From: Bradyrhizobium cajani
GTDB lineage: Bacteria > Pseudomonadota > Alphaproteobacteria > Rhizobiales > Xanthobacteraceae
Direction of reading: 5' to 3'
Assembly: GCF_009759665.1 (NCBI RefSeq)
Contig: NZ_WQNE01000032.1
Span: 32,536 to 96,535, forward strand
DNA: 64,000 bases
Part shown: piece after piece, positions 50,298-58,601 of the stretch
Layout of the letters: each line of letters begins with the position of its first letter
Position numbering within the stretch: the stretch's first letter is position 1
The notes under the pieces: generated by a model
What the model was told of the DNA's origin: nothing
Seen by the model: the letters and a program-made list of their open reading frames with translations, nothing else
Database searches by the model: none
Program-made: the position numbers and the translations under genes

Positions 50298-51911
50298 ATG
50301 GCTGATTACTATCCGCTGATCGCCCGCGCTATTGCCGCCCTGGACCCCAACGCTCCCGGCGAAAGCCGTCGCGCGCTCTATGAGCGGGCGCGCACGGCGC
50401 TGATCGCGCAGCTGCGCAGCGTGCAGCCGCCGCTCTCCGAATCCGAGATCACCCGCGAACGGCTGTCGCTGGAAGAGGCCGTCCGCAAGGTCGAATCCGA
50501 GGCCGCCCAGCGCGCCCGCGAGGCCGCGCGCCCCGGCGGGGGCGGGCGCAGCAGCGGCAGCGGCGATGCCTTCCGCCGGGCCAGCACCCGCGCCGCCGAG
50601 GGCAACGCGCCCGCATCTCAGACGGCTGCCCCGCTGCGCACGCGTCCGGCTCCGACGCCGCCGCGGGCCGACCGTCCGTCCCTTGGCGCCGAGGACCAGG
50701 GCGAGGCCCAGCGTCCGCCGCGCGCGCCGCGCTTCGACGCCCCGCGTCAGCCCGGCCCGTCCGCTCCGCCGCCCATGCCGGAGCCGCCGGCTGCACCAGC
50801 CGGACGCGCCGGCGCACGCCGTCCGCCGGATATCGGACCGCCGCCGCCGCTGCCGCCGGCGCCGGGCGTGCGCGGCTTCCGCGACATCACGGCGGATGCC
50901 AACGATCTCGGCGGCGCCGCCGCGCAGGCCAATCGTGCCGCGCGCCGCACCTATGCCAACGTGCCCTCGCCCTCGCCGGAATTCGACCGGCTGGAGCCGA
51001 GCTTGGAAAACCGCGTCGGCGAGCAGGACGCGCCCTATTCCTACGACGAGTCGATCGAGGAGGCCGAGCGTTACACGCCGCAGCCGCCCTCGCCGCGTCC
51101 GCGCATCGCGCCCGAGCGCGAGGCCAAGAAGCGCGCCCGCACCGGCTCCATGTTCCCGTTCAAGAGCGCGATCGCCGTCGGCATCGTGCTGATCCTGGTC
51201 GGCGCCGGTATTCTCTGGGGCAAGCAGCTGGTCCAGATCGTGAGCGGCCTGATCAAGTCATCGCCGACCCAGGTGGTGGAGGCGCCGAAGGATCCGGCCC
51301 AGCCGCAGAGCAAGCCGAAGATTCCCGATCGCGTCGGCCAGCCCTCGGCCAGCGACCAGCCGGTCGCGCCGGTGGCGCAGAAGGTCGTGCTCTATGACGA
51401 GGATCCGTCCGCCCCGAAGGGCAAGCAATATGTCGGCTCGGTGGTGTGGCGGCTCGAGCCGATCAAGGCGTCGGGCAACCAGAAGGCCGACGTCGCGGTG
51501 CGCGCCGACATCGAGATCCCCGACCGCAAGTTCAAGATGACGATGTCGTTCCGCCGCAACACCGAATCCTCGCTGCCGGCGAGCCACACCGCGGAGCTGA
51601 CCTTCATCCTCCCGCCGGATTTTCCGGGCGGCAGCGTCTCCAACGTGCCGGGCATCCTGATGAAGTCGAACGAGCAGGCGCGCGGCACGCCGCTCGCTGG
51701 CCTCGCGGTCAAGGTCACCGACGGCTTCTTCCTGGTCGGCCTCTCCAATGTCGACGCCGACCGTGCCCGCAACGTCCAGCTCCTGAAGGAGCGCTCGTGG
51801 TTCGACGTGCCGCTGGTCTACGCCAACCAGCGCCGCGCCATCATCGCCATCGAGAAGGGCGCTCCGGGCGAGCGCGCCTTCAACGACGCGTTCGCCCAGT
51901 GGGGCGACTAA
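50298..51911 (+). CDS. Uncharacterised proline-rich single-span protein after purA
   Basis: I recognise no named family for this 537-residue protein. The first 80 residues form a charged, helical region starting MADYYPLIARAIAALDPNAPGESRRALYERARTAL (key words YYPLIARAI and ALDPNAPGE). A long proline/arginine/alanine-rich, probably disordered part runs to about residue 280, followed by one membrane span (SAIAVGIVLILVGAGILWG). The C-terminal domain of about 170 residues is folded (VVWRLEPIKASGNQKADVAVRADIEIPDRKFKMTMSFRRN, key words VRADIEIPDRKFKM). Topology would put the C-terminal domain in the periplasm. ATG 50298 lies 37 bases after purA, which suggests read-through, but no function follows from this. 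Confidence 0.8.
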   Translation: MADYYPLIARAIAALDPNAPGESRRALYERARTALIAQLRSVQPPLSESEITRERLSLEEAVRKVESEAAQRAREAARPGGGGRSSGSGDAFRRASTRAAEGNAPASQTAAPLRTRPAPTPPRADRPSLGAEDQGEAQRPPRAPRFDAPRQPGPSAPPPMPEPPAAPAGRAGARRPPDIGPPPPLPPAPGVRGFRDITADANDLGGAAAQANRAARRTYANVPSPSPEFDRLEPSLENRVGEQDAPYSYDESIEEAERYTPQPPSPRPRIAPEREAKKRARTGSMFPFKSAIAVGIVLILVGAGILWGKQLVQIVSGLIKSSPTQVVEAPKDPAQPQSKPKIPDRVGQPSASDQPVAPVAQKVVLYDEDPSAPKGKQYVGSVVWRLEPIKASGNQKADVAVRADIEIPDRKFKMTMSFRRNTESSLPASHTAELTFILPPDFPGGSVSNVPGILMKSNEQARGTPLAGLAVKVTDGFFLVGLSNVDADRARNVQLLKERSWFDVPLVYANQRRAIIAIEKGAPGERAFNDAFAQWGD

Positions 51912-51925
51912 AGCCAAACGCTTCC

Positions 51926-52028
51926 GTCATTCCGGGGCGCGCGTAGCGCGAGCCCGGAATCCATTTCTCCTCATCACGCGTTGCGCGATGGATTCCGGGC
52001 TCGACGCTACGCGTCGCCCCGGAATGAC
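51926..52028. repeat. GTCATTCCGGGGC palindromic repeat, long copy
   Basis: The arms GTCATTCCGGGGCGCGCGTAG and CTACGCGTCGCCCCGGAATGAC enclose GCCCGGAATCCATT and GATGGATTCCGGGC. It is the same family as 21559-21663. It lies between the converging ends of the purA-side gene and the cysteine-rich gene. Confidence 0.8.
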
Positions 52029-52042
52029 ATCCAGATGCGCCC

Positions 52043-52306
52043 CTACTGAGCGGCGGCTTCCCGCTTGCGCGCGGCGGCGGCCTCGCGATCCATCACCGCA
52101 CGGCAGCCGGGGCTGACATGCGCCTTGTGTCGCACCATGCAGGCGGTGATCCGCGGGATGTCGGGAATCTCGCTGGAGCACAGCCGCATCGCATCGGCCG
52201 AGCACATCTGCTGTGCTTCGGACGTGAAGGCGAGGCCGGGCGATGTCTGGAATGCAATGGCGGTGGTGACGGCGAAAAGCGTTACGATGGTTTTGTAGCG
52301 TGTCAT
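52043..52306 (-). CDS. Exported four-cysteine protein, copy A
   Basis: This 87-residue protein has a signal peptide (YKTIVTLFAVTTAIAFQTSPGLAF). The mature part has the spacing C-x6-C-x13-C-x10-C: MCSADAMRLCSSEIP, ITACMVRHKAHVSPGC. The pattern resembles the cysteine-rich GLG1-type repeat, and it is shared with the gene at 52842-53087. The cysteines probably form two disulfides in the periplasm. No function is known to me. ATG 52306 is chosen over an upstream start at 52552 because it gives the signal peptide. Confidence 0.75.
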   Translation of the reverse strand: MTRYKTIVTLFAVTTAIAFQTSPGLAFTSEAQQMCSADAMRLCSSEIPDIPRITACMVRHKAHVSPGCRAVMDREAAAARKREAAAQ

Positions 52307-52573
52307 GCGGAATGGGTCCCCGAGTTCCATGGGCTTGAGCCACTTGATTTTGGGGCGCCGCACGCGGCTTGATCTGCCGCATGTCACAGCCTTCACGTCG
52401 GGAACTTTGGTCCCGCATGTGGTCGCTCGATTTCCTGATGTCCGAATCGAAAGTGCTGCGCCGCCCGAGCGAAGTATGCGCCATTGTCGAGCGGCTGCAA
52501 TGGTCAGCATGAAGGAATTTGCAGGAATTTGCAGCTGTTGCGCGCACGTCACGCAAAAAGCAGGCGCGCGCGA

Positions 52574-52804
52574 TCAGATCAGCCGATCGGAAGCTGCGCT
52601 CGCCTGTTCCTCATCGCTCGCGCCGAGCGCTGCAGCGTGTTCCTCGACGGCGGTGACGCCCTTTGCGGTGAGCTCGAACAGATCGCCGTCCTTCATCACG
52701 TAGCCTTCGGCGATCAATTGTCCCACCTTGCCTTGCCGATCGTCGGCGAAGGCCACGGACTGGCTGATGTCCCGCAGGATCGAGAGCTGTTCGTCGCGCA
52801 GCAT
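52574..52804 (-). CDS. Small hypothetical protein, winged-helix-like
   Basis: I recognise no family for this 76-residue acidic protein, MLRDEQLSILRDISQSVAFA, then GKVGQLIAEGYVMKDGDLFELTAKGVTAVEEH. The pattern of a helix followed by LIAEGYV...DLFELTAKG resembles the wing of small DNA-binding winged helices, so a regulatory role is possible but not shown. It lies between the two cysteine-rich genes on the same strand. ATG 52804 is preferred to a start at 52963 that would overlap the neighbouring gene. Confidence 0.6.
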   Translation of the reverse strand: MLRDEQLSILRDISQSVAFADDRQGKVGQLIAEGYVMKDGDLFELTAKGVTAVEEHAAALGASDEEQASAASDRLI

Positions 52805-52841
52805 GGCCTGGTCTCCGCTCGCCGGGGAGCCGTCCCCGTTC

Positions 52842-53087
52842 TCACATGCCGTGGCTTGCAAAGACCTTGCTGCAAGCCTTCGACAACTTGGCCCGGTTGG
52901 CTTGCAGGCAGCTCTGCACCGCCCCGTCATTGCCGAGTTCCTTGCGGCATAGCCGCGAGGCATCCCGCGAGCAGGCGTTCTGCTCCTGCGGCGTACCCTT
53001 GTGGCCTTGCGCGAGAGCCGGTGTGGTCGACAGGCCGCTCAGGGCTGTCAGGACCAGCGCCGCCAGAACGACGGATTTGCGGGACAT
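52842..53087 (-). CDS. Exported four-cysteine protein, copy B
   Basis: This 81-residue protein has a signal peptide (SVVLAALVLTALSGLSTTPALAQ). The mature part reads ACSRDASRLCRKELGNDGAVQSCLQANRAKLSKACSKVF in pattern: C-x6-C-x12-C-x10-C, nearly the spacing of copy A, with the shared words ACS/MCS, RLC and CL/CM. It fits the GLG1-type cysteine-rich repeat family. The ATG at 53087 is preferred to one at 53270, which would run into the divergent gene. A gene of unknown function lies between the copies. Confidence 0.75.
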   Translation of the reverse strand: MSRKSVVLAALVLTALSGLSTTPALAQGHKGTPQEQNACSRDASRLCRKELGNDGAVQSCLQANRAKLSKACSKVFASHGM

Positions 53088-53233
53088 CGAAACGACTCCA
53101 ATCTGACTTCGGCGATCAATTTCAGGTTCAGTCAGAACTCGTCGCTGTGCCGGTTGTTCCCGTTCCGTCTTGGACCCGCTATCCAAGCTTGCTGCCGCGC
53201 TGCTATAGAAGTGGCGAAATCCGAGGGAAATTG

Positions 53234-53659
53234 ATGAAACGCTACCTGGTGTTTGCGCTGGTCGGTCCATTCGTCGGCGGGTTCCTGCTGCTGCTGACCA
53301 CGACCTACCAGTCCGGCTACTGGGCCCAGACCAGTCTTGGCGAGATCGGCAAGCTGTTCGCGGTGTTCTTCAAGACCCTGCAATACAGCTATCTCTTCGG
53401 CTTCCTGCCCGCGCTGATGATCGGCGCGGTCGACGACATCCTGCTCCATGTCAGGCGGATCGGTCCGGTGCTGCGGATGCTCCTGGTCGGCCTGTTCGCC
53501 TTCATCCTGGCCTCGCTGACCTACAGCTCGCGCGGGCCGGATTCGGGGGTGCTGCAGTTCGTCCTGTACGGCCTCGTCGGCTTCGTGCCGGCGGTGATTT
53601 CATCCTGGCTCGTGCATAGATATGTCGAGGAGCCGCGGCCGGCGGCGGCATCGACCTGA
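53234..53659 (+). CDS. Hypothetical four-span membrane protein
   Basis: I do not recognise a named family for this 141-residue inner-membrane protein. It has about four hydrophobic segments: LVFALVGPFVGGFLLLLTTT, YSYLFGFLPALMIGAVDDIL, VLRMLLVGLFAFILASLTYS and VLQFVLYGLVGFVPAVISSWL. Start ATG 53234. It follows a 146-base gap and precedes the DUF4112 gene on the same strand by 68 bases, so the two may be co-transcribed. Confidence 0.78.
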   Translation: MKRYLVFALVGPFVGGFLLLLTTTYQSGYWAQTSLGEIGKLFAVFFKTLQYSYLFGFLPALMIGAVDDILLHVRRIGPVLRMLLVGLFAFILASLTYSSRGPDSGVLQFVLYGLVGFVPAVISSWLVHRYVEEPRPAAAST

Positions 53660-53727
53660 GCGCGCGACGTTCGGGCGCGGTGCGGCAACCTCCGCCGCGT
53701 TGGCGCGTTTTCCCTGAGGTCATGACC

Positions 53728-54270
53728 ATGTCCGACGACGATATTCTTGCGCCCCATAGATCCCGTTCCGGGAGCCGTTCGCGCCCGGGCGGTGAAGCCC
53801 GTGGGCCGATCATCGACCAGGACGGACATGAGATCCGCCCGGAGACGCTCGACCAGGGCTTCCGCGAGTTTGCCTTCGAGTTCGGCAGGGACAATTCGTT
53901 CGCCGGCAACCCATTCGGCAATCTGACGCGCGAGCAGCGGATCGCGCGGATCGAGGCGATCGCCAAACTGCTCGACGTCGCCTTCATCCTGCCCGGCACC
54001 AACATCCGCTACGGCATCGACGGGCTGATCGGGCTGATCCCCGTCATCGGCGACATCATCACCACCGCGATTTCGCTATGGCTGGTGCGGGAGGCGAGGG
54101 CGCTCGGCGCGCCCTGGTACATCACCGCGCGCATGCTCGGCAACGTCGCCGTCGACGGCGTGGTCGGTCTGGTGCCGTTCGCGGGCGATGCCTTCGACGT
54201 CATGTTCCGCGCCAACATGCGCAACGTGCGCCTGCTCCGCCGCTGGCTCGACAAGCAGCCGCGGATCTGA
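53728..54270 (+). CDS. DUF4112 family protein
   Basis: This 180-residue protein has an N-terminal Arg/Ser-rich segment and a C-terminal DUF4112 region (about 75-175): ARIEAIAKLLDVAFILPGTNIRYGIDGLIGLIPVIGDIITTAISLWLV contains the conserved DGLIGLIPVIGD. ARMLGNVAVDGVVGLVPFAGDAFDVMF gives a second, similar half with VDGVVGLVPFAGD. The internal repeat and hydrophobicity suggest a membrane-embedded pair of helices. Function is not known. ATG 53728 has GAGG eight bases before it; ATG 53722 is also possible. Confidence 0.82.
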   Translation: MSDDDILAPHRSRSGSRSRPGGEARGPIIDQDGHEIRPETLDQGFREFAFEFGRDNSFAGNPFGNLTREQRIARIEAIAKLLDVAFILPGTNIRYGIDGLIGLIPVIGDIITTAISLWLVREARALGAPWYITARMLGNVAVDGVVGLVPFAGDAFDVMFRANMRNVRLLRRWLDKQPRI

Positions 54271-54283
54271 GGCGTCTTTCTTC

Positions 54284-54407
54284 GCCTCTCCCCGCGTGCG
54301 GGGAGAGGCCGGCACGCGCAGCGTGGCGGGTGAGGGGGGTCTCCGCGAGACTTACTCTCACTTTGATTGCGGAGACCGACCCTCTCCCCGTAAGAACGGG
54401 GAGAGGG
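54284..54407. repeat. CTCTCCCC palindromic repeat after DUF4112
   Basis: CCTCTCCCCGCGTGCGGGGAGAGG at the left end and CCTCTCCCCGTAAGAACGGGGAGAGG at the right end are two hairpins enclosing GGGTGAGGGGGGTCTCCGCGAGA. It is the family seen at 27928-28055. It probably ends transcription of the DUF4112 gene and the convergent small gene. Confidence 0.75.
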
Positions 54408-54494
54408 AGAAGAGACAGCACCCCCAAACGCAAAAAGCGCGACGGCCTTTCGGCCATCGCGCTTTCAGCGCACATCGGAGGCTTGCGCGGAAAC

Positions 54495-54788
54495 TTATGC
54501 CGCGTCGGCGTCGGTGTTCGCGGCCGGCTCCGCCTTGCGGCGGCGAGGCAGCGGGAAGGCTTCGCTCTCATAGAGTGAGCGGATGCCGTTCTGGTCGAAG
54601 CGCGCTTCCTCGACCTGGAGATAGGCGCCGTTCAGCGAGTCCGTCGGCAACTGCTCCATCGCGAACTGCACGGCTTCGGCCGCGGTGCCGAACCGGCGAT
54701 AGGTGAAGCCTGCGCGCTTCTTCTTGCGGATCGCGGCGGGAAACAGTTCGGCAGAGGTGTTGAAGTTGAACGGACGCAGTGGACGCAT
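54495..54788 (-). CDS. Small conserved-looking hypothetical protein
   Basis: This 97-residue protein begins MRPLRPFNFNTSAELFPAAI and continues with a basic patch (RKKKRAG) and a compact middle (YRRFGTAAEAVQFAMEQLPTDSLNGAYLQVEEARFD). I recognise no family. There is no signal peptide or membrane span. ATG 54788 gives the shortest frame with good coding character; a start at 54875 is possible. It stands alone downstream of a long A/T-rich gap. Confidence 0.65.
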   Translation of the reverse strand: MRPLRPFNFNTSAELFPAAIRKKKRAGFTYRRFGTAAEAVQFAMEQLPTDSLNGAYLQVEEARFDQNGIRSLYESEAFPLPRRRKAEPAANTDADAA

Positions 54789-55003
54789 GGTCAAAGACCT
54801 CGTGATCTTCTCTGGGGCTTTAAGCGCGTGGGGTTTGGGGAGGGCAGAGGCCGCAATCGAGCGGGCCCGCCACACATGTCATTTTCGTCCTCTAATATAG
54901 GCCGTTTTGACAAAATTGCGACCCCCGCGATGCGAGATGATGAATCCGCGCATGGCAGCCCCGCGAGCCAAATAAACTAAGTAAAATCAATATCTTGTAT
55001 GGC

Positions 55004-55168
55004 TTATAGCTTGCCGAGAAGCAGCAGCACGATCAGCACCACCAGCACGACGCCGCCGATCCCCATGCCGGAATGGCCCATCCCGTAGCCATAGCCGCCG
55101 ATCCGGCCGGACAAGCCGCCGAGCAGATAGATGATCACCAGGATGATCAGGATGGTCCCGAGCGACAT
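55004..55168 (-). CDS. DUF3309 small membrane protein
   Basis: This 54-residue protein has two hydrophobic segments (LGTILIILVIIYLLGGL and GVVLVVLIVLLLLGKL) joined by a glycine-rich loop (GRIGGYGYGMGHSGMGIGG). This matches the DUF3309 family of tiny membrane proteins. The role is unknown; such proteins are frequent in stress responses of alphaproteobacteria. ATG 55168 has a consensus GGGAGGAG directly upstream. An A/T-rich gap of about 90 bases follows its stop. Confidence 0.8.
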   Translation of the reverse strand: MSLGTILIILVIIYLLGGLSGRIGGYGYGMGHSGMGIGGVVLVVLIVLLLLGKL

Positions 55169-55233
55169 GGGCTCCTCCCTGATGGCCGCCAAATGCAACG
55201 ATTGGCGCCGCCGCCAGCAGAGAAAAGCACATC

Positions 55234-55268
55234 GCGCCGCCGGGTTCCACGACGGAACCCGGCGGCGC
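55234..55268 (-). terminator. Strong hairpin terminator after msrB
   Basis: GCGCCGCCGGGTTCC pairs perfectly with GGAACCCGGCGGCGC around a five-base loop, a 15-bp stem located just after the msrB stop on the minus strand, followed after a few bases by CTTTTCT. It probably ends msrAB transcription. Confidence 0.7.
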
Positions 55269-55275
55269 CTGGCGT

Positions 55276-55689
<414 letters not shown>

Positions 55690-55719
55690 GGGTCTCCCGT
55701 TCTTTCGATGATCTCGCGA

Positions 55720-56424
55720 TCAGTTGGTGGCCTTGCTGGCACTCACCAGCGTCGGCTTCTCGATGTAGTTATCCGCGAACAGTTTTTTCAGGTTCTCGAC
55801 CTTCGGGATATCGTTGTAGGCGATGTAGGGCTGGTTCGGGTGCAGCGTCAGATAGTCCTGGTGATAGGCCTCCGCCGGATAGAACGCTTCCAGCGCTCCG
55901 ACCTTGGTCACGATCGGCTTCTTGAAGACCTGGGCCGCGTTGAGCTGGGCGATATAGGCGTCCGCGACCTTCTTCTGCTCGTCGGAAGTGGTGAAGATCG
56001 CCGAGCGATATTGCGTGCCGACATCGGGGCCCTGGCGGTTGAGCTGGGTCGGATCGTGCACCACCGAGAAGTAGATCTGGAGGATCTTGCCGTAGGAGAT
56101 CTTCTTCGGGTCGTACTTGATCTCGACGGATTCGGCGTGGCCGGTGCGGCCGCTCGAGACCGTCTGGTAGTCGGCCGTCGCCTTGGTGCCGCCGGCATAG
56201 CCGGAGACCGCATTGACGACCCCTGCGGTGTGCTGGAATACGCCCTGCACGCCCCAGAAGCAGCCGCCGGCGACGACGGCGGTCTGGATACCGCTCGCGG
56301 GCGCCGCGTCCATGGCGGGGGCGGGGATCACGACCGCGTCCTCCGCGGCCCGGGATGGCACGGCAAAGGCCAGCGACAATGCGGCGGTGGCGGCGAGCAG
56401 CGACAGGAGAGCGGGGCGGCGCAT
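55720..56424 (-). CDS. msrA: Peptide methionine-S-sulfoxide reductase, exported
   Basis: This 234-residue enzyme reduces methionine S-sulfoxide. The catalytic Cys55 is in GGCFWGVQ. GVVNAVSGYAGGTKATADYQTVSSGRTGHAESVEIKYDP (key words GYAGG and TGHAE) and QYRSAIFTTSDEQKK match MsrA. An N-terminal signal peptide (LLSLLAATAALSLAFAVPSRAA) shows export to the periplasm, unlike its partner MsrB. It is first in the msrAB operon and divergent from the caspase-like gene. Confidence 0.94.
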   Translation of the reverse strand: MRRPALLSLLAATAALSLAFAVPSRAAEDAVVIPAPAMDAAPASGIQTAVVAGGCFWGVQGVFQHTAGVVNAVSGYAGGTKATADYQTVSSGRTGHAESVEIKYDPKKISYGKILQIYFSVVHDPTQLNRQGPDVGTQYRSAIFTTSDEQKKVADAYIAQLNAAQVFKKPIVTKVGALEAFYPAEAYHQDYLTLHPNQPYIAYNDIPKVENLKKLFADNYIEKPTLVSASKATN

Positions 56425-56499
56425 GGCGGATCCTCTTTCGGAAGGCCTGACAGTCTAGGGCGGTTGGCGCCGGGCGAACAGTCGGCCCCGCCGCGTTTT

Positions 56500-56517
56500 C
56501 GTATCGTCCGAGATACG
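56500..56517. promoter_or_regulatory. Inverted repeat between msrA and the caspase-like gene
   Basis: CGTATC and GATACG flank six bases (GTCCGA). It lies 76 bases before the msrA start and 135 before the caspase-like gene. Symmetry and place suggest an operator for one or both genes. Confidence 0.4.
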
Positions 56518-56651
56518 GACGGAGGCGGCGATTGTTACGGCGGGACGGACACGAGTCTGTGAAAATAAGTCGCAGGACAGCCCCGCCGCCGCGCCGCTTG
56601 GCGGGATCAGGATGATCGACATAAAGTGGTGGCTGGAGCTGATCTGACAAC

Positions 56652-58343
56652 ATGCTGCGCGTCGTTTTCCCGGTCCTCGCCGCCATGCTCGCCGTCCTGG
56701 CTGTCTGCACCTCGTTCGCCGCGGCCGAGCCGCAAGCCGGCGACGACCTCGCCATTTGCCGTGATCGCCAGGCGGATGCGCAGGCTCGCGCGATCGCCTG
56801 CGACAATTTGTTGAAGGCCGACAAGGTCATCGGCAAGGACAAGGCGATCGCGCTGTCCGTGCGCGGCAACACCCTGATCACCAAGCGCGACTACGTCCAC
56901 GCCATCGAGACCTTGTCCATGGCTGTCGACCTCGATCCGGACTACGTCATTGCGCTCAACCTGCGCGGCCTCGCCCATGAGCGCAGGGGCGAGGACGACC
57001 TCGCGATGGCCGACTACAACCTCGCGCTCCAGAAGCGCCCGACCTACGGTGTCCCCTACAACAATCGCGGCGTCATCCAGGCGCGCCGGGGCGCGCTGCA
57101 AAGTGCACTCGACGATTTCAACCTCTCGATCAAATACACGCCGAAATTCCTGCTCGGCTGGACCAACCGCGCCCGCCTGCGCACGCTGACGAAGGATTTC
57201 AACGGCGCGCTCGCCGACTTCGCCGAAGCCGAGAAGATCGATCCGACCGCGCCGCAGATCGCCAGCAATCGCTGCATCACCTACGGCATGATGGGCAAGT
57301 ACGACCAGGCCTTTGCCGACTGCAACGGCCTGATCGAGAAGCAGCCGAAGAACGTGTACGCGATCAACAATCGCGCCGACGTCAACATGATGAAGGGCGA
57401 TCTCGACGCCGCGTTGAAGGACTACAACACGGCCATCCAGATCAACCCGAACAATGTCCGCGCCCATTCCGGTCGCGGCCAGATCTACGAGCGCAGGAAG
57501 GATCTCGCCCAGGCCCGCGCCGATTATCGCGCCGCGGCCTACTCGCTGACGAAGTTCGACGAGACCGACGTCGCGCGCGCCCGCGCCATCGCGCAGGAGC
57601 GGCTCGCCGCGCTGACGCCGCAGGCGGCGGCGACCGGCCGCCGCATCGCGCTGGTGATCGGCAACGGCGCCTACAAGAACGTGCACGCTCTGCCCAATCC
57701 GCCGCGCGACTCGAAATTGATCGCCGGCGTGCTGCACGATGTCGGCTTCCAGACCGTGATATCCGTCAGCGATCTCACCCGCGACAAATTCTTCGAAGCG
57801 TTGCAGACGTTCGCGGCCGAAGCGGAGAAGGCGGACTGGGCGGTGGTCTATTACGCCGGCCACGGTTTCGAGATCGGCGGGGTGAACTATCTCGTTCCCG
57901 TCGACGCCAGGCTTGCCGCCGACCGGGATGCCGAAACTCAGGCCATCGCGCTGGAGCAGGTGATCGCCGCGGTCGGCGCCGCGCGAAAGGTGCGTCTCGT
58001 GGTCCTCGATGCCTGCCGCGACAATCCGTTCGCGCCGACCATGCAGCGCACGCTGTCGCTGAAACTGGTCGACAAGGGCTTTTCCAACATCGAGCCCGGT
58101 GCCGGTTTCATGGTGGTCTACGCCGCCAAGCACGGCGAGACCGCGATGGATGGCGACGGCAGCGCCAACAGCCCGTTCGCCACCGCGCTTGCCCGCGAGA
58201 TCAAGCAGCCGCGCGTCGAGATCCGAAAGCTGTTCGACATCGTCCGCGACGACGTCTGGGCCGCCACCAAGCACGAGCAGCAGCCGTTCACATACGGCTC
58301 GCCGCCGGGACGTGAGGATTTTTATTTTGTCGCGGGGAAGTGA
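56652..58343 (+). CDS. Exported TPR-caspase (peptidase C14-like) protein
   Basis: This 563-residue protein has an N-terminal signal peptide (LRVVFPVLAAMLAVLAVCTSFAAAE). The middle part (about 60-320) is a tandem of tetratricopeptide-type repeats (for example YVIALNLRGLAHERRGEDDLAMADYNLALQ). The C-terminal caspase-like domain starts at about 330 (RRIALVIGNGAYKNV, LPNPPRDSKLI) and has the expected dyad: His404 in YYAGHGFE and Cys455 in LDACRDNPF. Bacterial caspase homologues (orthocaspases) are usually cytoplasmic or secreted proteases of unknown target. Here the signal peptide puts both protein-binding repeats and protease in the periplasm. A role in periplasmic quality control or stress is inference. 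ATG 56652. Confidence 0.87.
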   Translation: MLRVVFPVLAAMLAVLAVCTSFAAAEPQAGDDLAICRDRQADAQARAIACDNLLKADKVIGKDKAIALSVRGNTLITKRDYVHAIETLSMAVDLDPDYVIALNLRGLAHERRGEDDLAMADYNLALQKRPTYGVPYNNRGVIQARRGALQSALDDFNLSIKYTPKFLLGWTNRARLRTLTKDFNGALADFAEAEKIDPTAPQIASNRCITYGMMGKYDQAFADCNGLIEKQPKNVYAINNRADVNMMKGDLDAALKDYNTAIQINPNNVRAHSGRGQIYERRKDLAQARADYRAAAYSLTKFDETDVARARAIAQERLAALTPQAAATGRRIALVIGNGAYKNVHALPNPPRDSKLIAGVLHDVGFQTVISVSDLTRDKFFEALQTFAAEAEKADWAVVYYAGHGFEIGGVNYLVPVDARLAADRDAETQAIALEQVIAAVGAARKVRLVVLDACRDNPFAPTMQRTLSLKLVDKGFSNIEPGAGFMVVYAAKHGETAMDGDGSANSPFATALAREIKQPRVEIRKLFDIVRDDVWAATKHEQQPFTYGSPPGREDFYFVAGK

Positions 58344-58383
58344 GGGCTGCGTGTAGGACGTGATGGCGTTGCCTCAATCTCCG

Positions 58384-58518
58384 CTGTCGTCGCCGCGAAC
58401 GCGGGGACCCATAACCCCGGGGAGACGTGTGGGGCAAAGCTCCCACTCCGAGTCTTCGCCAAACATCTCCCTGTGGGTATGGGTTCCGGATCTGCGCTTC
58501 GCTTGTCCGGGACGACGG
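58384..58518. repeat. TGTCGTCGCCGCGAACGCGGGGACC palindromic repeat
   Basis: CTGTCGTCGCCGCGAACGCGGGGACCCATAAC and GGGTATGGGTTCCGGATCTGCGCTTCGCTTGTCCGGGACGAC make the two ends (described by key arms). It is a relative of 36957-37130. Confidence 0.65.
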
Positions 58519-58524
58519 TGGGGT

Positions 58525-58594
58525 GTAGCCCGCATGAGCGAAGCGACATGCGGGGCCTAATATCCCGGATATCGCTTGCGCTCATCCGGGCTAC
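58525..58594. repeat. GTAGCCCGCATGAGCGAAGCG palindromic repeat
   Basis: GTAGCCCGCATGAGCGAAGCG and CGCTTGCGCTCATCCGGGCTAC are inverted arms with ATATCCCGGATAT at the centre. It is a second, different family placed right before the convergent helicase gene stop. Confidence 0.7.
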
Positions 58595-58601
58595 AGCAGT
58601 C

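Noticed and set aside
56607..58274. Long minus-strand frame opposite the TPR-caspase gene
   Set aside because: The plus-strand product has signal peptide, repeats and a catalytic dyad; the antisense product has none.
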